A model generated the notes under the pieces. The model saw only the letters and a list, made by a program, of their open reading frames with translations, was not told the origin of the DNA and made no database searches. Positions 1-7,780 of a stretch of DNA of 19,330 nt are shown here, one piece after another (the stretch's first letter is position 1; each line of letters starts with the position of its first letter). This DNA is from Gamarada debralockiae (Eukaryota; Ascomycota; Leotiomycetes; Helotiales; Hyphodiscaceae), in the NCBI GenBank assembly GCA_002803225.1, contig NXFV01000372.1, positions 1 to 19,330 of the forward strand. The letters run 5' to 3'. The position numbers and the translations under genes are program-made.

Positions 1-361
1 CATGGCACAGATGGTACGAGGCCATGTCATACTCCATCTGGTAAGCGAACTTCTGCTGTAAAGAAAGTACTTTCTTTAAATAGCTCCTTGAGAATTTCCA
101 ACGAGATATGAGATTGAAGCAACTTGATTCTCCTCCAAATATGTAGTTCGCGGAAAGATCAAATAAAAAATCATGGAAAGACACTGTGGAATCTCATGCA
201 ATTGCTTTCTGAATCTCAGCGTTCTAAACCATGCAAAACAGAGTTTTTGGAGAAAGAGACAAACTCCAAGCCAGTCCACCAACGCCATCCCATGCCCTGC
301 CATGCCCTGCCCTGCCATGCTATCCATGCTCCCAAAACGACCATGCCATATCAAATCATCA
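1..361. other. Intergenic DNA downstream of the GPI-protein gene
   Basis: No convincing gene is visible here. Open frames on both strands are short, overlap one another and show no domain. The stretch holds the 3' flank of the minus-strand gene that ends at 362 and a low-complexity CCATG/CCCTG run at about 287-345. The first bases could belong to a neighbour outside the window, but nothing in them shows it. Confidence 0.5.
287..345. repeat. Low-complexity CCATG/CCCTG pentamer run
   Basis: The pentamers CCATG, CCCTG and close variants alternate for about 60 bases in the expected 3'-UTR or terminator zone of the minus-strand gene ending at 362. It looks like a simple-sequence expansion. Open frames across it are products of the repeat and not evidence of coding. 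Confidence 0.6.
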
Positions 362-916
362 TCAAAGAAGATACATAGCAGCTCCTACGGCAGCCACACC
401 CCACATGGACATCGCAGTCATCATGCCCACGCCGCCAGTGAAGACCGTAGTAGTGTTGCTACCATTTGACACCGCCGTGGAGGTGGTACTGCTGCTAGTG
501 GTGGTGCTGCCGCTGCCGCTGGCTGTGGGAAGTGGTACCGCGGTCACCCTGGTGTCAGTTACGGTCGTACAGATGGGTCCGTTACAAACAATCGCGCCGG
601 CGTTTCCACCCGTGAGTGTCGCTGTTGGGGTCGTGTGGGCTGAAGTCGATACCGCCGCCTGATCAAGGGAAGATGTGGTAGCTGTGGAGTTGCTAGCAGA
701 GGACGTGGTTGTAGAGACGGTGGAGATGGTGCAGTCCGTGGATGTAGTCGCGTCACCGAAGCCGTTGGCGAACTGTGAGGCTGCGTCGCTGAATATTGAG
801 AATGAGTCGTCGAAGCCGGCTGCGAACTCAGATCGCATGGCGCTCCAGTCGTCCTGGGCGTAGGCGGAGAAGGTGAGGAGGGCGAGGACGGAGATGATGG
901 AGATCAAGAAGCGCAT
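362..916 (-). CDS. Small secreted Ser/Thr-rich protein, probable GPI-anchored cell-wall protein
   Basis: This intronless gene encodes 184 residues. Residues 1-20 form a clear signal peptide ending AYA before Gln21. Residues 55-160 are very rich in Ser and Thr, as in O-mannosylated fungal wall proteins, with N-glycosylation sequons such as NST and NTT. Cys62, Cys111 and Cys116 are the only cysteines. The last 20 residues or so are a hydrophobic tail with no charged residue after it, preceded by small Gly/Ser/Asn residues, which is the arrangement expected of a GPI-attachment signal. The ATG is followed directly by the signal peptide, and upstream (on the minus strand) lies a CT-rich leader. 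I do not recognise a named family; the middle segment (around residues 105-130) is the least repetitive part. A secreted location is well supported; the GPI anchor is an inference. Confidence 0.8.
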   Translation of the reverse strand: MRFLISIISVLALLTFSAYAQDDWSAMRSEFAAGFDDSFSIFSDAASQFANGFGDATTSTDCTISTVSTTTSSASNSTATTSSLDQAAVSTSAHTTPTATLTGGNAGAIVCNGPICTTVTDTRVTAVPLPTASGSGSTTTSSSTTSTAVSNGSNTTTVFTGGVGMMTAMSMWGVAAVGAAMYLL

Positions 917-1664
917 GATGAGTTGATCGTGTGGTTTGGATATGGGTCTTGCGTTGTAGAGAATTGGTGAAGATGAGATCGACAGAGATGGAGATGTGCT
1001 TGAACTTCAAATCTAGGAATTTGGTGAATAGGAAGAAGAAAAAATCGGAATCTACGAGAAGGAGGGGGAAAAGAAAGAAAGACCTGAGCCACTTCTTCGT
1101 TCAAATAGGTACAAACAATTCTGCCTGCTCGATTCCTCAAACAAACAACGTTTAGTCCAAGTTCATGTACAGCCACCTTTATGTTGGTTTTGGTGAACCT
1201 GTGCGACCTGTCAGCATAATGCAATTGGTACAGACAGGGTATGAAACATGAAGGAGTCAAACAATGTTGGGGTCGGCCTCCAAATCCTAGCCGAGCGGCT
1301 AAATCGAGATCCAACATGCAAGACAGTGCCTCCTAACTATTTCTCGTATGTTCGTACTTTTTTGGGCTATTTCCCCAGAATCCTGTGCCGTAGCTGGAAT
1401 CTTAGTACCAAGCATTTGCTGCTCCTGCCACGCTACGTATGACGGCATGCGGCGCTTTACAAGAATCCTCCCTGCTCTGGTGTACCGAGGTATGAATCGA
1501 AGAATGCAGTCAATGGAGTAGTATTTTCAGATATGCAAGTGAATATGAGAAGTTCTGGTGTGAAAAATCATTCGGCTAATAGCAGTGGTCTAGTACTGTA
1601 GATGTGTATGATTTTGTACGGGCGACTTTGCGATGCTCTACATTGGTTGGACAGGTCTTGACCA
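917..1664. other. Intergenic region with CT-rich leader of the GPI-protein gene
   Basis: The part next to 916 reads, on the minus strand, as a pyrimidine-rich leader typical of fungal 5' UTRs, so it is probably promoter plus 5' UTR of the GPI-anchored protein gene. The rest, to the 3' end of the DUF3632-like gene at 1665, shows no convincing open frame, RNA gene or repeat. Confidence 0.45.
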
Positions 1665-2666
1665 TCACTCTTCTTCCTCTTCCTCCTCATCATCCTCATC
1701 ATACTCTACCTCTTCAGCTTTCCACCCTCTCTGCTCTAGCTGATCCATGCGCTCTATTGCCTGCCGCGCCAAATGACGAGTGAGCTCATTGAATCTCGCA
1801 TCTTCAACCACCTCTCCAAACTTCTCTTTCCAGCTTTCCCATAGTGGACGCCTCCAACCAACACCGAATGGGTGAACGCCGTTGTCGCAATACTCAAAGA
1901 GTGCATCACCAGCATAAATCAACCATAGAGCAGCAGCAGCCGCATAAGGCTGATAGCGCGCTGCTTGCGACAAGGAGTCTGCGGATTTTGCTGTCCACGC
2001 AATCCGCTGCATACAGAATGGTGACTGGTGTCGATGGGTGAGCGCAGATATCGGAACCCCTGCCTTGATTCCAACCGCATACATGCGTGCTAGGAAGGCG
2101 GAGAAGTTCAAATATGGCGTAGTAGTCTCGGCGTGGACGAACATGAAGTTTGCTTAATCACGGTCAGAAGCGGTGGGTACCAGGAGCGTGTTAAACTTGC
2201 CTTGATGAAGGTGCCATAAGGTGTCTTGGAAGCCATCATATTCGTTCTTCTCCGTCAAGTTGTAGAGTTCGTAATCGATCAATTTGCCTCCCACAAAACG
2301 TAGGAGCTTTCGGGGTGGTAGGCTTTGAAGTTCTTGAATCAAATTCACTAGACGATCTTGGCCTGCGTGGTCATATGGAATGACCGTTGCAGCCTTGCCG
2401 AAGCTGTCCCATAGAAAGCCAAGCCATTTGCCTGGTTGAGGCGCCCGGATTCTACCACTGGCAATTTGCTCAGCAGTTGGCTTTGGTACTGAAGTGTAGG
2501 ACAAGTAGGCCTCGTTGAAGTCGCTCACAACGATTTCGTCGATTGTTTTCGCAGCGGTCTTAGGTTCCACGATGCCATTGATAAGATCGTGTAGCATTGT
2601 TGCAATTTGTTCAAAGCCAGGCGCGTCTCGACCTCCCAGGTCAAAGTCGATTTGAATCAGAGACAT
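1665..2666 (-). CDS. DUF3632-like fungal protein, two exons joined by a GC-AG intron
   Basis: Two minus-strand open frames join into one gene. Exon 1 is 2666-2201 and exon 2 is 2152-1665, giving 317 residues. The ATG at 2666 was chosen because the longer upstream reading has only a TTG start. The join at 2200-2153 is phase 1 and restores a continuous reading. Features resembling the Ascomycete DUF3632 family (from memory) are an N-terminal helical half with a W-F-L-W-segment and an LPP motif, a middle NF-x-FLARM-type motif just after the intron, an Ala-rich AALWLIYAG-type helix, and a final W-x-W-x2-F segment followed by a helix containing R-A-I-E-R-M. The protein ends in a Glu/Asp run of about 15 residues, encoded by a CTT/CCT/CAT microsatellite. 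No signal peptide or membrane segment is visible. The function of the family is unknown to me. It is divergent to the RNase gene at 3399. Confidence 0.75.
2153..2200 (-). other. 48-nt GC-AG intron of the DUF3632-like gene
   Basis: On the minus strand the exon ends CATCAAG and the intron begins GCAAGT, the preferred form of non-canonical GC donors. A CTGAC branch site lies near the 3' end and the acceptor is TTAAG. Splicing joins codons in phase 1 and removes an in-frame TAA. The only GT donor candidate nearby would leave a 28-nt intron, too short to be likely. Confidence 0.75.
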
Positions 2667-3204
2667 GATAGCAGCAGTTTGGAGTATGATGGTAGGGAAA
2701 GTTGAATGACGGAGGAGAATTGTCAAAGCACTCAATGTGAATGATGAGGAATATTGTTGGAGAATGTTGGAAAAGGTTGCTCGTATTTGATTTGAGGTAG
2801 GGGGTGAATCAAACAGAGGAAATAAGGTAATAATCCCGCTGACGGAATTGTTATATTTAGGGATGAGGCAGTATCTTAGCTGCGCTAACCGCCCACCTTC
2901 GCTTCGTCCACCACTCAGAGCTGTGAGTGCTTCTTTGGGAACTAAACCAAAGGATGGTAATATACTTCAACAAAATCATACTGATGGGCCTCTGTTTATG
3001 GCCTCCCTAGTCCTGTGGGATTCTTCATGCAAGAATAGCATCATCCTGATGAGCCTCTGTCCATGGGGTCCCGAGTCCTGCAAGGATTCTTCAGGCTCTC
3101 ACGAAGCATGCAAGCAATCACCAACAGTCTTCGAGTCTCCGCAGCCCCTAGAACATCTGACAGTCGAAGGGCATCACAGGTATCAACAAGCAGGACTGTA
3201 GGTC
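2667..3204. other. Divergent promoter region between the DUF3632-like and RNase genes
   Basis: The region separates the minus-strand gene starting at 2666 from the plus-strand gene whose TATA box is at 3205. No convincing coding frame is present; the longest frame (2848-3201) has only a TTG start and no recognisable motif. It contains an imperfect 65-bp tandem duplication, listed separately. Confidence 0.5.
2981..3100. repeat. Imperfect 65-bp tandem duplication
   Basis: A segment beginning CTGATGGGCCTCTGT at 2981 recurs as CTGATGAGCCTCTGT at 3046. The match resumes further in: AGTCCTG plus GGATTCTTCA at about 3009-3026 recurs at 3074-3092, again 65 bp apart. It lies upstream of the RNase gene's TATA box, so it may be a duplicated upstream element or neutral repeat DNA. 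Confidence 0.6.
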
Positions 3205-3210
3205 TATAAA
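3205..3210 (+). promoter_or_regulatory. TATA box of the RNase T1-like gene
   Basis: TATAAA lies 194 bp before the ATG at 3399. Between them is a pyrimidine-rich, CAACA/CTTTAC-rich leader that ends in a favourable ATTAAAATG start context. This layout is typical of well-expressed fungal genes. Confidence 0.6.
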
Positions 3211-3398
3211 TGAAGAGTATCTGCCATTCTCAAATCATTTATTAGCTCACTTCAACATCCTTTCTTACCATACTTGCAGCGAACATCAACATTACATTTC
3301 ACCCTCATCTTCACTTTACTTTACTTCACTACAACACTTGCAATAAACATTAACTCAATTCCATATCATCTTTACTTTTCTTCAACTAGACCATTAAA

Positions 3399-4234
3399 AT
3401 GCTCTTCACTACCGCTCTCACCCTTGTGGCTATTGCCGGCTCTGCAGTAAATATCTCCCTTCTTGCCCTCAACCCAAGCACAAGATCTCCTAATATCGAT
3501 ATCTTGGCATTCTGAACTCTTCCGAGTGGTTTGGCAATCAATTCAAATCTCAAGCTAGAGTACTATTAGCAGTACTATTAGCTATATATACTGACAATGC
3601 TTCAGTTTGCAGCACCATCACCAGCCAAGAAACCACCACCAACTACGGATTACTTCTGCGGAACCAATTTGGGAGGTTTCCGCATCACCCAGGCAGCGGC
3701 ACTTGCGGCTGTAACAGCCCCAGCTCTTAGTGGGTAAGTGGACTTAGAAATCACTGGAGTTGTTAATCTACTGACGGGCCTTTTTCAATAGCTTCCCTCA
3801 CGAATTTTTTGGGAACTCTGGAAACACGGATAACGGGTTAGGATCCGGTGGGGACACTCAGGTCAGCAAATCCAGCCCCTACTCCGTTGTTGATCTTCAG
3901 ATCGAACTCTTCGTTCTCTTGAATGCAGTGCTGATTCCTTGTTTAGCTTCAATTCTTTGGTGGTGCCAACCCGATTTGCAGCCAGGCCGCTTTCGAAGAC
4001 CCTGATCCTGCTAATCCTACCGCTCCCTCAAAGAGAAAAGCAGTTCTTAGCGAGTACCCCGTCATGATAGACGGAACTGCGTACCCTGGCAAAGTGGGTG
4101 GTCACAGCCAGACACCCGCTCGTGCCATCTGGATCACTGCCACCGGTGAACTTTGTGGAGTGATAACCCATTTCGTTGAGGATCCGAATGACCACCACGG
4201 CTCTGGTCCCTTCAGAGTCTGCGATCCACAATAG
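3399..4234 (+). CDS. Secreted guanyl-specific ribonuclease of the RNase T1/N1 family, four exons
   Basis: No long single open frame exists, so the gene must be read through introns: exons 3399-3446, 3606-3733, 3792-3861 and 3947-4234, giving 177 residues. The first 19 or so residues are a signal peptide (MLFTTALTL start, AFA-A region). Motifs match RNase T1: an early CG (Cys34), FPHEF with His62 (T1 His40), SEYP with Glu118 (Glu58), an Arg141 before a beta-strand (Arg77), GVITH with His157 (His92), and Phe171 plus Cys174 near the end (Phe100 and Cys103). All four catalytic residues are therefore present. T1 Tyr38 is replaced by Phe60. The expected activity is cleavage of extracellular RNA after G. 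Unlike T1, an insertion of about 40 residues (about 70-113) separates the first His from the Glu and contains Cys93 and an SKRK stretch. Cysteines 34, 93, 152 and 174 could form two disulphides. It could instead be a ribonuclease-like effector. Confidence 0.85.
3447..3605 (+). other. Intron 1 of the RNase T1-like gene
   Basis: It starts GTAAAT directly after the codon for Ala16 (phase 0), has CTGAC before the acceptor and ends TTCAG at 3605. At 159 nt it is long for this gene. The alternative acceptor at 3612 shifts the frame and destroys the family motifs downstream. Confidence 0.65.
3734..3791 (+). other. Intron 2 of the RNase T1-like gene
   Basis: A 58-nt intron with donor GTAAGT, branch site CTACTGAC and acceptor CAATAG. 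It falls in phase 2, immediately before the codons for the catalytic FPH motif. Confidence 0.85.
3862..3946 (+). other. Intron 3 of the RNase T1-like gene
   Basis: An 85-nt intron in phase 0 with a weak donor, GTCAGC, a GCTGAT branch-like site and acceptor TTTAG. The donor is poor, so the exact boundary is less certain than for intron 2. Joining here keeps the frame into the long final exon that carries Glu118, Arg141 and His157. Confidence 0.6.
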
Positions 4235-4909
4235 AGCGCTGGAAGAGCCCCGGCAATCGTCATTGTAGAAAGTTAGGAAGTCATTTGCGAGTGGAGTTTT
4301 GGAATCTTTGTGAAATTGTTGTTTTGATAGAATCTGTTTTTTTTTTTTTCCTTTGGGAATGGTCGTTTTGATGCATTTTGAATTTAGGACAATCGTTTGA
4401 GTAGCATTTGGCATTTGGGTAGGAGTTGATCGCGCGGTAGCATTCAGAAAAATTGAAACCACATTACCTGTGTTTACCTTTCCTCTCCTTTTGTGCTCGG
4501 CTAAATGTCAATATTGAGACTAGCTTCAGGGGCTACAGTTCATTCACAATATCACATCCCTTTCTTCCTTCTCAGCTTTGCAAAGGATTATTCACTTTGT
4601 CACAATAGCCCGAATCTTTTCTTCGTGTCGACATACTCATTTGGTAATCCTCGACAGCAGACCCGAGAGTCGAGACAGGCCGGACCCAAGAGGTTACTTC
4701 AACAGAAGTTGGTGGAAGGCTCATGCAAAGCCAATGGCGTCATTTACTAACAATTAAGGTTATGATAAACAATCCTCACAAAAGATTTAAATATAGATGA
4801 AACTTATGCAGTCCGCAATGTTGGGAACATCTAATCCTTTTCTGAAGGTAGCGAAAGCAGTCACCATCAAGCATGTACGAACAGGGATTTTCAGCGGGCT
4901 TTAGTAATT

Positions 4910-4959
4910 TTTAGCGAGGAGGAGCCTGAAAATGCGGGGAGATTAGTGGACTCGCTAAA
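4910..4959. repeat. Inverted repeat, 9-bp arms
   Basis: TTTAGCGAG at 4910-4918 is the exact reverse complement of CTCGCTAAA at 4951-4959, with 32 bases between. It could form a hairpin or mark a binding site pair. It lies in non-coding DNA and its role is unknown. Confidence 0.45.
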
Positions 4960-5262
4960 GTTCCAGGCTTTTACAGTGATCAAAATTTGGGCGTTCTTGG
5001 CCCGTGCACCGTTCATTTGACGCTAAAATCCTCCTGGCGCTTAAACGACAACGTTCCAAATGAAATGTGAACACAACATTCAGGATTTTCTATGTCTATT
5101 GTGAGAATGGCTATACTCTGATGTCGTACAAATCTTAGCATTCGCTCTCGCAAAACCACTACCTCGTATACGACCCCTGATGAAACAATCTGCAGGAACG
5201 CTGCAGGAACGCAGATCGCGTGCAGTTTCCAGACCTCCCTTGACGATAATTCCCGAGGGCGA

Positions 5263-5316
5263 CATGTTGGTCATGTTGGTCATGTTGGTCATGTTGGTCA
5301 TGTTGGACATGTTGAA
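5263..5316. repeat. 9-bp microsatellite, six units of CATGTTGGT
   Basis: Four exact CATGTTGGT units are followed by CATGTTGGA and CATGTTGAA. The length is a multiple of three, so several frames stay open through it; that openness alone is not evidence for a gene. Confidence 0.85.
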
Positions 5317-5466
5317 GATACAAAGGGCGAGCTCCGCCTCCTCGGTAAGAATCCAAGGCATCCTTCCACCCATGCTGTTGAAGATCTCTACACTGAAATC
5401 ATCACTTACCGCCAGGATTTCGACCAGCAGGTTAAAAAAAGGGTTGTTGATTTCATCACTGATGAT

Positions 5467-5664
5467 TTTGTTGTCCTTCATGCATTCCTACAGCCTCATC
5501 CCTTTGAAGGATTGCTCATCATCTTTGAGGAATTTGTTGGACTTTGTGCCATCTCACAGCCTCAATTCTTCGAGGCATTGTTCATCACCTTTGATGGATT
5601 TGTTGGACTTCACGAATGCGTACAGCATCATGTCTTCGAAGGAGCATTCCTCTTCATCTGCTTG
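5467..5664. repeat. Three diverged 66-bp tandem units upstream of the repeat-protein gene
   Basis: Units start at 5467, 5533 and 5599. Each begins TTTGTTG and contains a CAGC-type centre followed by TTGAAGG/TTCGAGG-like bases and a TTCATC or CTCATC block. Two of the three plus frames stay open across all units, as 66 is divisible by three. One plus frame is open from about 5121 to 5847 but has no ATG. The last unit ends just before the TATA box at 5677, so the array may act as a repeated upstream element, or be the remnant of a repetitive coding sequence. Confidence 0.7.
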
Positions 5665-5676
5665 TCAGTGGAAAAG

Positions 5677-5682
5677 TATAAG
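5677..5682 (+). promoter_or_regulatory. TATA box of the Kex2-site repeat-protein gene
   Basis: TATAAG stands 253 bp before the ATG at 5935. The interval is a striking CT-rich leader with TCATCA runs (about 5700-5930), typical of strongly transcribed fungal genes. The start site would be expected at about 5705-5720. Confidence 0.55.
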
Positions 5683-5934
5683 AACTGGATGAAACTGCAC
5701 CTTTCTTTCAGCATCCTCTCATCATCATCACCATCATCATCTACATCCTCTTCAGCTTCTCTACCTTCAGTCTCTTCTCATCATCATCACCTTCCACCTT
5801 CAGCATCTCTTCATCATACTTTACCTTCGATTTCGTCTAACATCTGAATCTTTGCCTCTATCTCATCATCTCTTTTACCATCCACTATCTCCAGCCTTCT
5901 TCCTTTCAGTGCAATACTCAACCAGTTCGCAAAG

Positions 5935-7485
5935 ATGAAGAACTCCAGCTACATCATCGCAGCTGTCGCTTTCGCGGCTTTTGCATCTGCATCACCCATC
6001 CCTAAGGCTGACGCCGCCATCGACTTCGATACCACTGGAATCATCAGGCGTCAAAAGAATGTCAATGGGGAGAACAACGGCCAGATTTTTTCGAACACTG
6101 GTAACGTCTCAGGGGGAGGTGGCGATGGCAATGTCCAAGTTGGCGACTTTGGCAACGGAAACAACGACTTTTCCAATAACGACGACACTTCTGTTGATCT
6201 TGCTGGCGAATTTGGATTCTTCAAGCGCCAGAACAATGGGAATGGCGGCCAGAGCAACAGTGGACTCGGCGACAACAGCGAAAATGAAGGCAATAACGGC
6301 CAGCTTTTCTCGAACTCCGGGAACGTCAATGGAGGGGGTGGCAGTGGAAACACTCAAGTCGGCGACTTTGCCAACGGAGACAATGACTTTTCCAATAACG
6401 GCGACACTACAGTCGATACCAGCTTTGGATTCTTCAAGCGCCAAGACAACAATGAGGATAGCGGCTCTAACAGCCAAGGCTCAGTCAGTGACAGCAGCGA
6501 AAATGAAGGCAATAACGGCCAGATCTTCTCGAACAAGGGCAACGTGAACGGAGGGGGTGGCGATGGGAATGTCCAGGTTGGAGATTTCGGCAATGGAGAT
6601 GGAGATTTCTCTGGCAATGGCGATACTTCGGTTGATACCAATGTTGGATTCTTCAAGCGTCAGAGTGACAGCAGCGAGAATGAAGGTAACAACGGTCAAA
6701 TCTTCTCCAACTCAGGCAGCGTCAAGGGTAGCGGTGGCGATGGCAATGTCCAGGTTGGAGATTTCGGCAATGGCAATGATGATTTCTCGAACAATGATGA
6801 TACTTCCATCAGCGGCGATTTTGGATTCTTCAAGCGCGCCGGTAGCAGTGGCTCGAGCAGCAGCGGATCACCCAACAACGTCAACAACGGTAATAATGGT
6901 CAAATCTTCTCCAACTCAGGCAATGTGAGCGGAGGAGGTGGAAATGGCAATGTCCAGGTTGGAGACTTCGGTAATGGCGACGATGACTTCTCGAACAATG
7001 GGGACACCTCTTTCAGCGCCGATTTTGGATTCTTTAAGCGCCAGGCTGATAGCGTCAACGCGAACAACAATGGTCAAATCTCATCCAACTCCGGCGATGT
7101 GACCAGCGATGGAACCACTCAAGTCGGCAACTTCGGGAACGGAGGACAAGTCACCCCTGGTGCTCCTTCCTCGTGCAACAGCAGCGAAGTCTCGAACAAT
7201 TCAGGAGACATCAACAACACCGACGGCGGAACTGTGATCAACGGCAACGTCGGTGGCTCCATCGTCATCATCGAACTCGTTGGAGCTGATGGTACCACGT
7301 ACCATCCTGAAGTTGGGAAGAACTGGACTGCTCCTACTCCACTTACCTCCAACCAGTGGTCAGGAGTTACTGTGGCTAGCGGTCACAGTTGCAGTCTCAC
7401 TGGCCCTGATGGAGGCGTTCAAACCTTGGGAGAAGGTAGCCACACAATCCCCAAGACGGTTATCAAGGCTGTCAAGTGCTTGTAA
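5935..7485 (+). CDS. Secreted Asn/Gly-rich tandem-repeat protein with Kex2 sites (KEP-type candidate)
   Basis: The intronless gene encodes 516 residues. Residues 1-20 are a signal peptide (ending SAS before PIPKADA), with a first dibasic site RR at 38-39. Five repeats follow, each built as NNGQIFSN..GNV..GGGG.GNVQVGDFGNG..DFS, then a DTS block and GFFKR. The KR pairs are at 97-98, 168-169, 241-242, 300-301 and 368-369, 59-73 residues apart. In four cases Gln follows KR, so released peptides could carry N-terminal pyroglutamate. A sixth, degenerate repeat (about 378-403) lacks KR. Residues 405-516 form a non-repeated C-terminal domain with Cys414, Cys486 and Cys515 ending KAVKCL. The layout resembles Kex2-processed repeat proteins such as the Ustilago repellent Rep1 and RiPP precursors. 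No RiPP-modifying enzyme gene is visible here. Secretion is well supported; cleavage is inferred. Confidence 0.85.
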   Translation: MKNSSYIIAAVAFAAFASASPIPKADAAIDFDTTGIIRRQKNVNGENNGQIFSNTGNVSGGGGDGNVQVGDFGNGNNDFSNNDDTSVDLAGEFGFFKRQNNGNGGQSNSGLGDNSENEGNNGQLFSNSGNVNGGGGSGNTQVGDFANGDNDFSNNGDTTVDTSFGFFKRQDNNEDSGSNSQGSVSDSSENEGNNGQIFSNKGNVNGGGGDGNVQVGDFGNGDGDFSGNGDTSVDTNVGFFKRQSDSSENEGNNGQIFSNSGSVKGSGGDGNVQVGDFGNGNDDFSNNDDTSISGDFGFFKRAGSSGSSSSGSPNNVNNGNNGQIFSNSGNVSGGGGNGNVQVGDFGNGDDDFSNNGDTSFSADFGFFKRQADSVNANNNGQISSNSGDVTSDGTTQVGNFGNGGQVTPGAPSSCNSSEVSNNSGDINNTDGGTVINGNVGGSIVIIELVGADGTTYHPEVGKNWTAPTPLTSNQWSGVTVASGHSCSLTGPDGGVQTLGEGSHTIPKTVIKAVKCL

Positions 7486-7780
7486 ACTCACTGGGAATTC
7501 TATGGGGTTTAGGTTGGGAAAAGGTTTCTTTCAGGGCACGAGGGGATGGGGGCTTGGATTTTGCATGGATAGGAGCTTTTTGATTTTTCTTCTTATGGCG
7601 CATCGGCTGCATGATCTTTCCTTGGCATGATTTTCCTATGGGTCTTGGTGGGGTTTGCATTTTCACTCGCTCTTAAAGCTTCTGATTTCGCCTTTAGAAG
7701 TCTTTCATATGGCTTAATCAACCCACTTAATGGTTTGGGCTTCTATCTGGTACGCCTGTTTTGGCAATTACTGACTACAG
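7486..7780. other. 3' flank of the repeat-protein gene
   Basis: G/T-rich sequence follows the stop and probably forms the 3' UTR. Near the end, CTGAC then TACAG at 7771-7780 looks like an intron branch site and acceptor for the NLR pseudogene that follows. The pseudogene's missing 5' exon, if it survives, should lie here, but I could not recognise one. Confidence 0.4.

Larger units (their letters stand above)
4235..5676. other. Intergenic region with simple repeats, no supported gene
   Basis: Between the RNase gene and the TATA box of the next gene I find no gene I can defend. A 144-residue minus frame at 4028-4462 is the shadow of RNase exon 4. An 81-residue frame at 4505-4750 has no motif. 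The region holds a T-run near 4340, a 9-bp inverted repeat (4910-4959), a 9-bp microsatellite (5263-5316) and three 66-bp tandem units (5467-5664). Confidence 0.5.

Noticed and set aside
1201..1330. Possible tRNA or small RNA gene
   Set aside because: No cloverleaf with a matching T-loop could be folded from the bases seen.
2848..3201. 117-codon plus-strand frame
   Set aside because: It has only a TTG start and spans the 65-bp duplication; no motif was seen.
4028..4462. 144-codon minus-strand frame
   Set aside because: It is the antisense of RNase exon 4, which carries all expected catalytic motifs on the plus strand.
4505..4750. 81-codon plus-strand frame
   Set aside because: It has an ATG but no motif, signal peptide, intron pattern or codon character that would support a gene.
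5080..5481. 133-codon minus-strand frame through the 9-bp repeat
   Set aside because: The frame is kept open by the repeat; the 66-bp array beyond its start reads into stops on that strand, and no domain is recognisable.
5935..7485. RiPP (dikaritin/ustiloxin-type) gene cluster
   Set aside because: Repeats of 59-73 residues are much longer than known core peptides, and no DUF3328-, tyrosinase- or similar modifying-enzyme gene is visible in the window.
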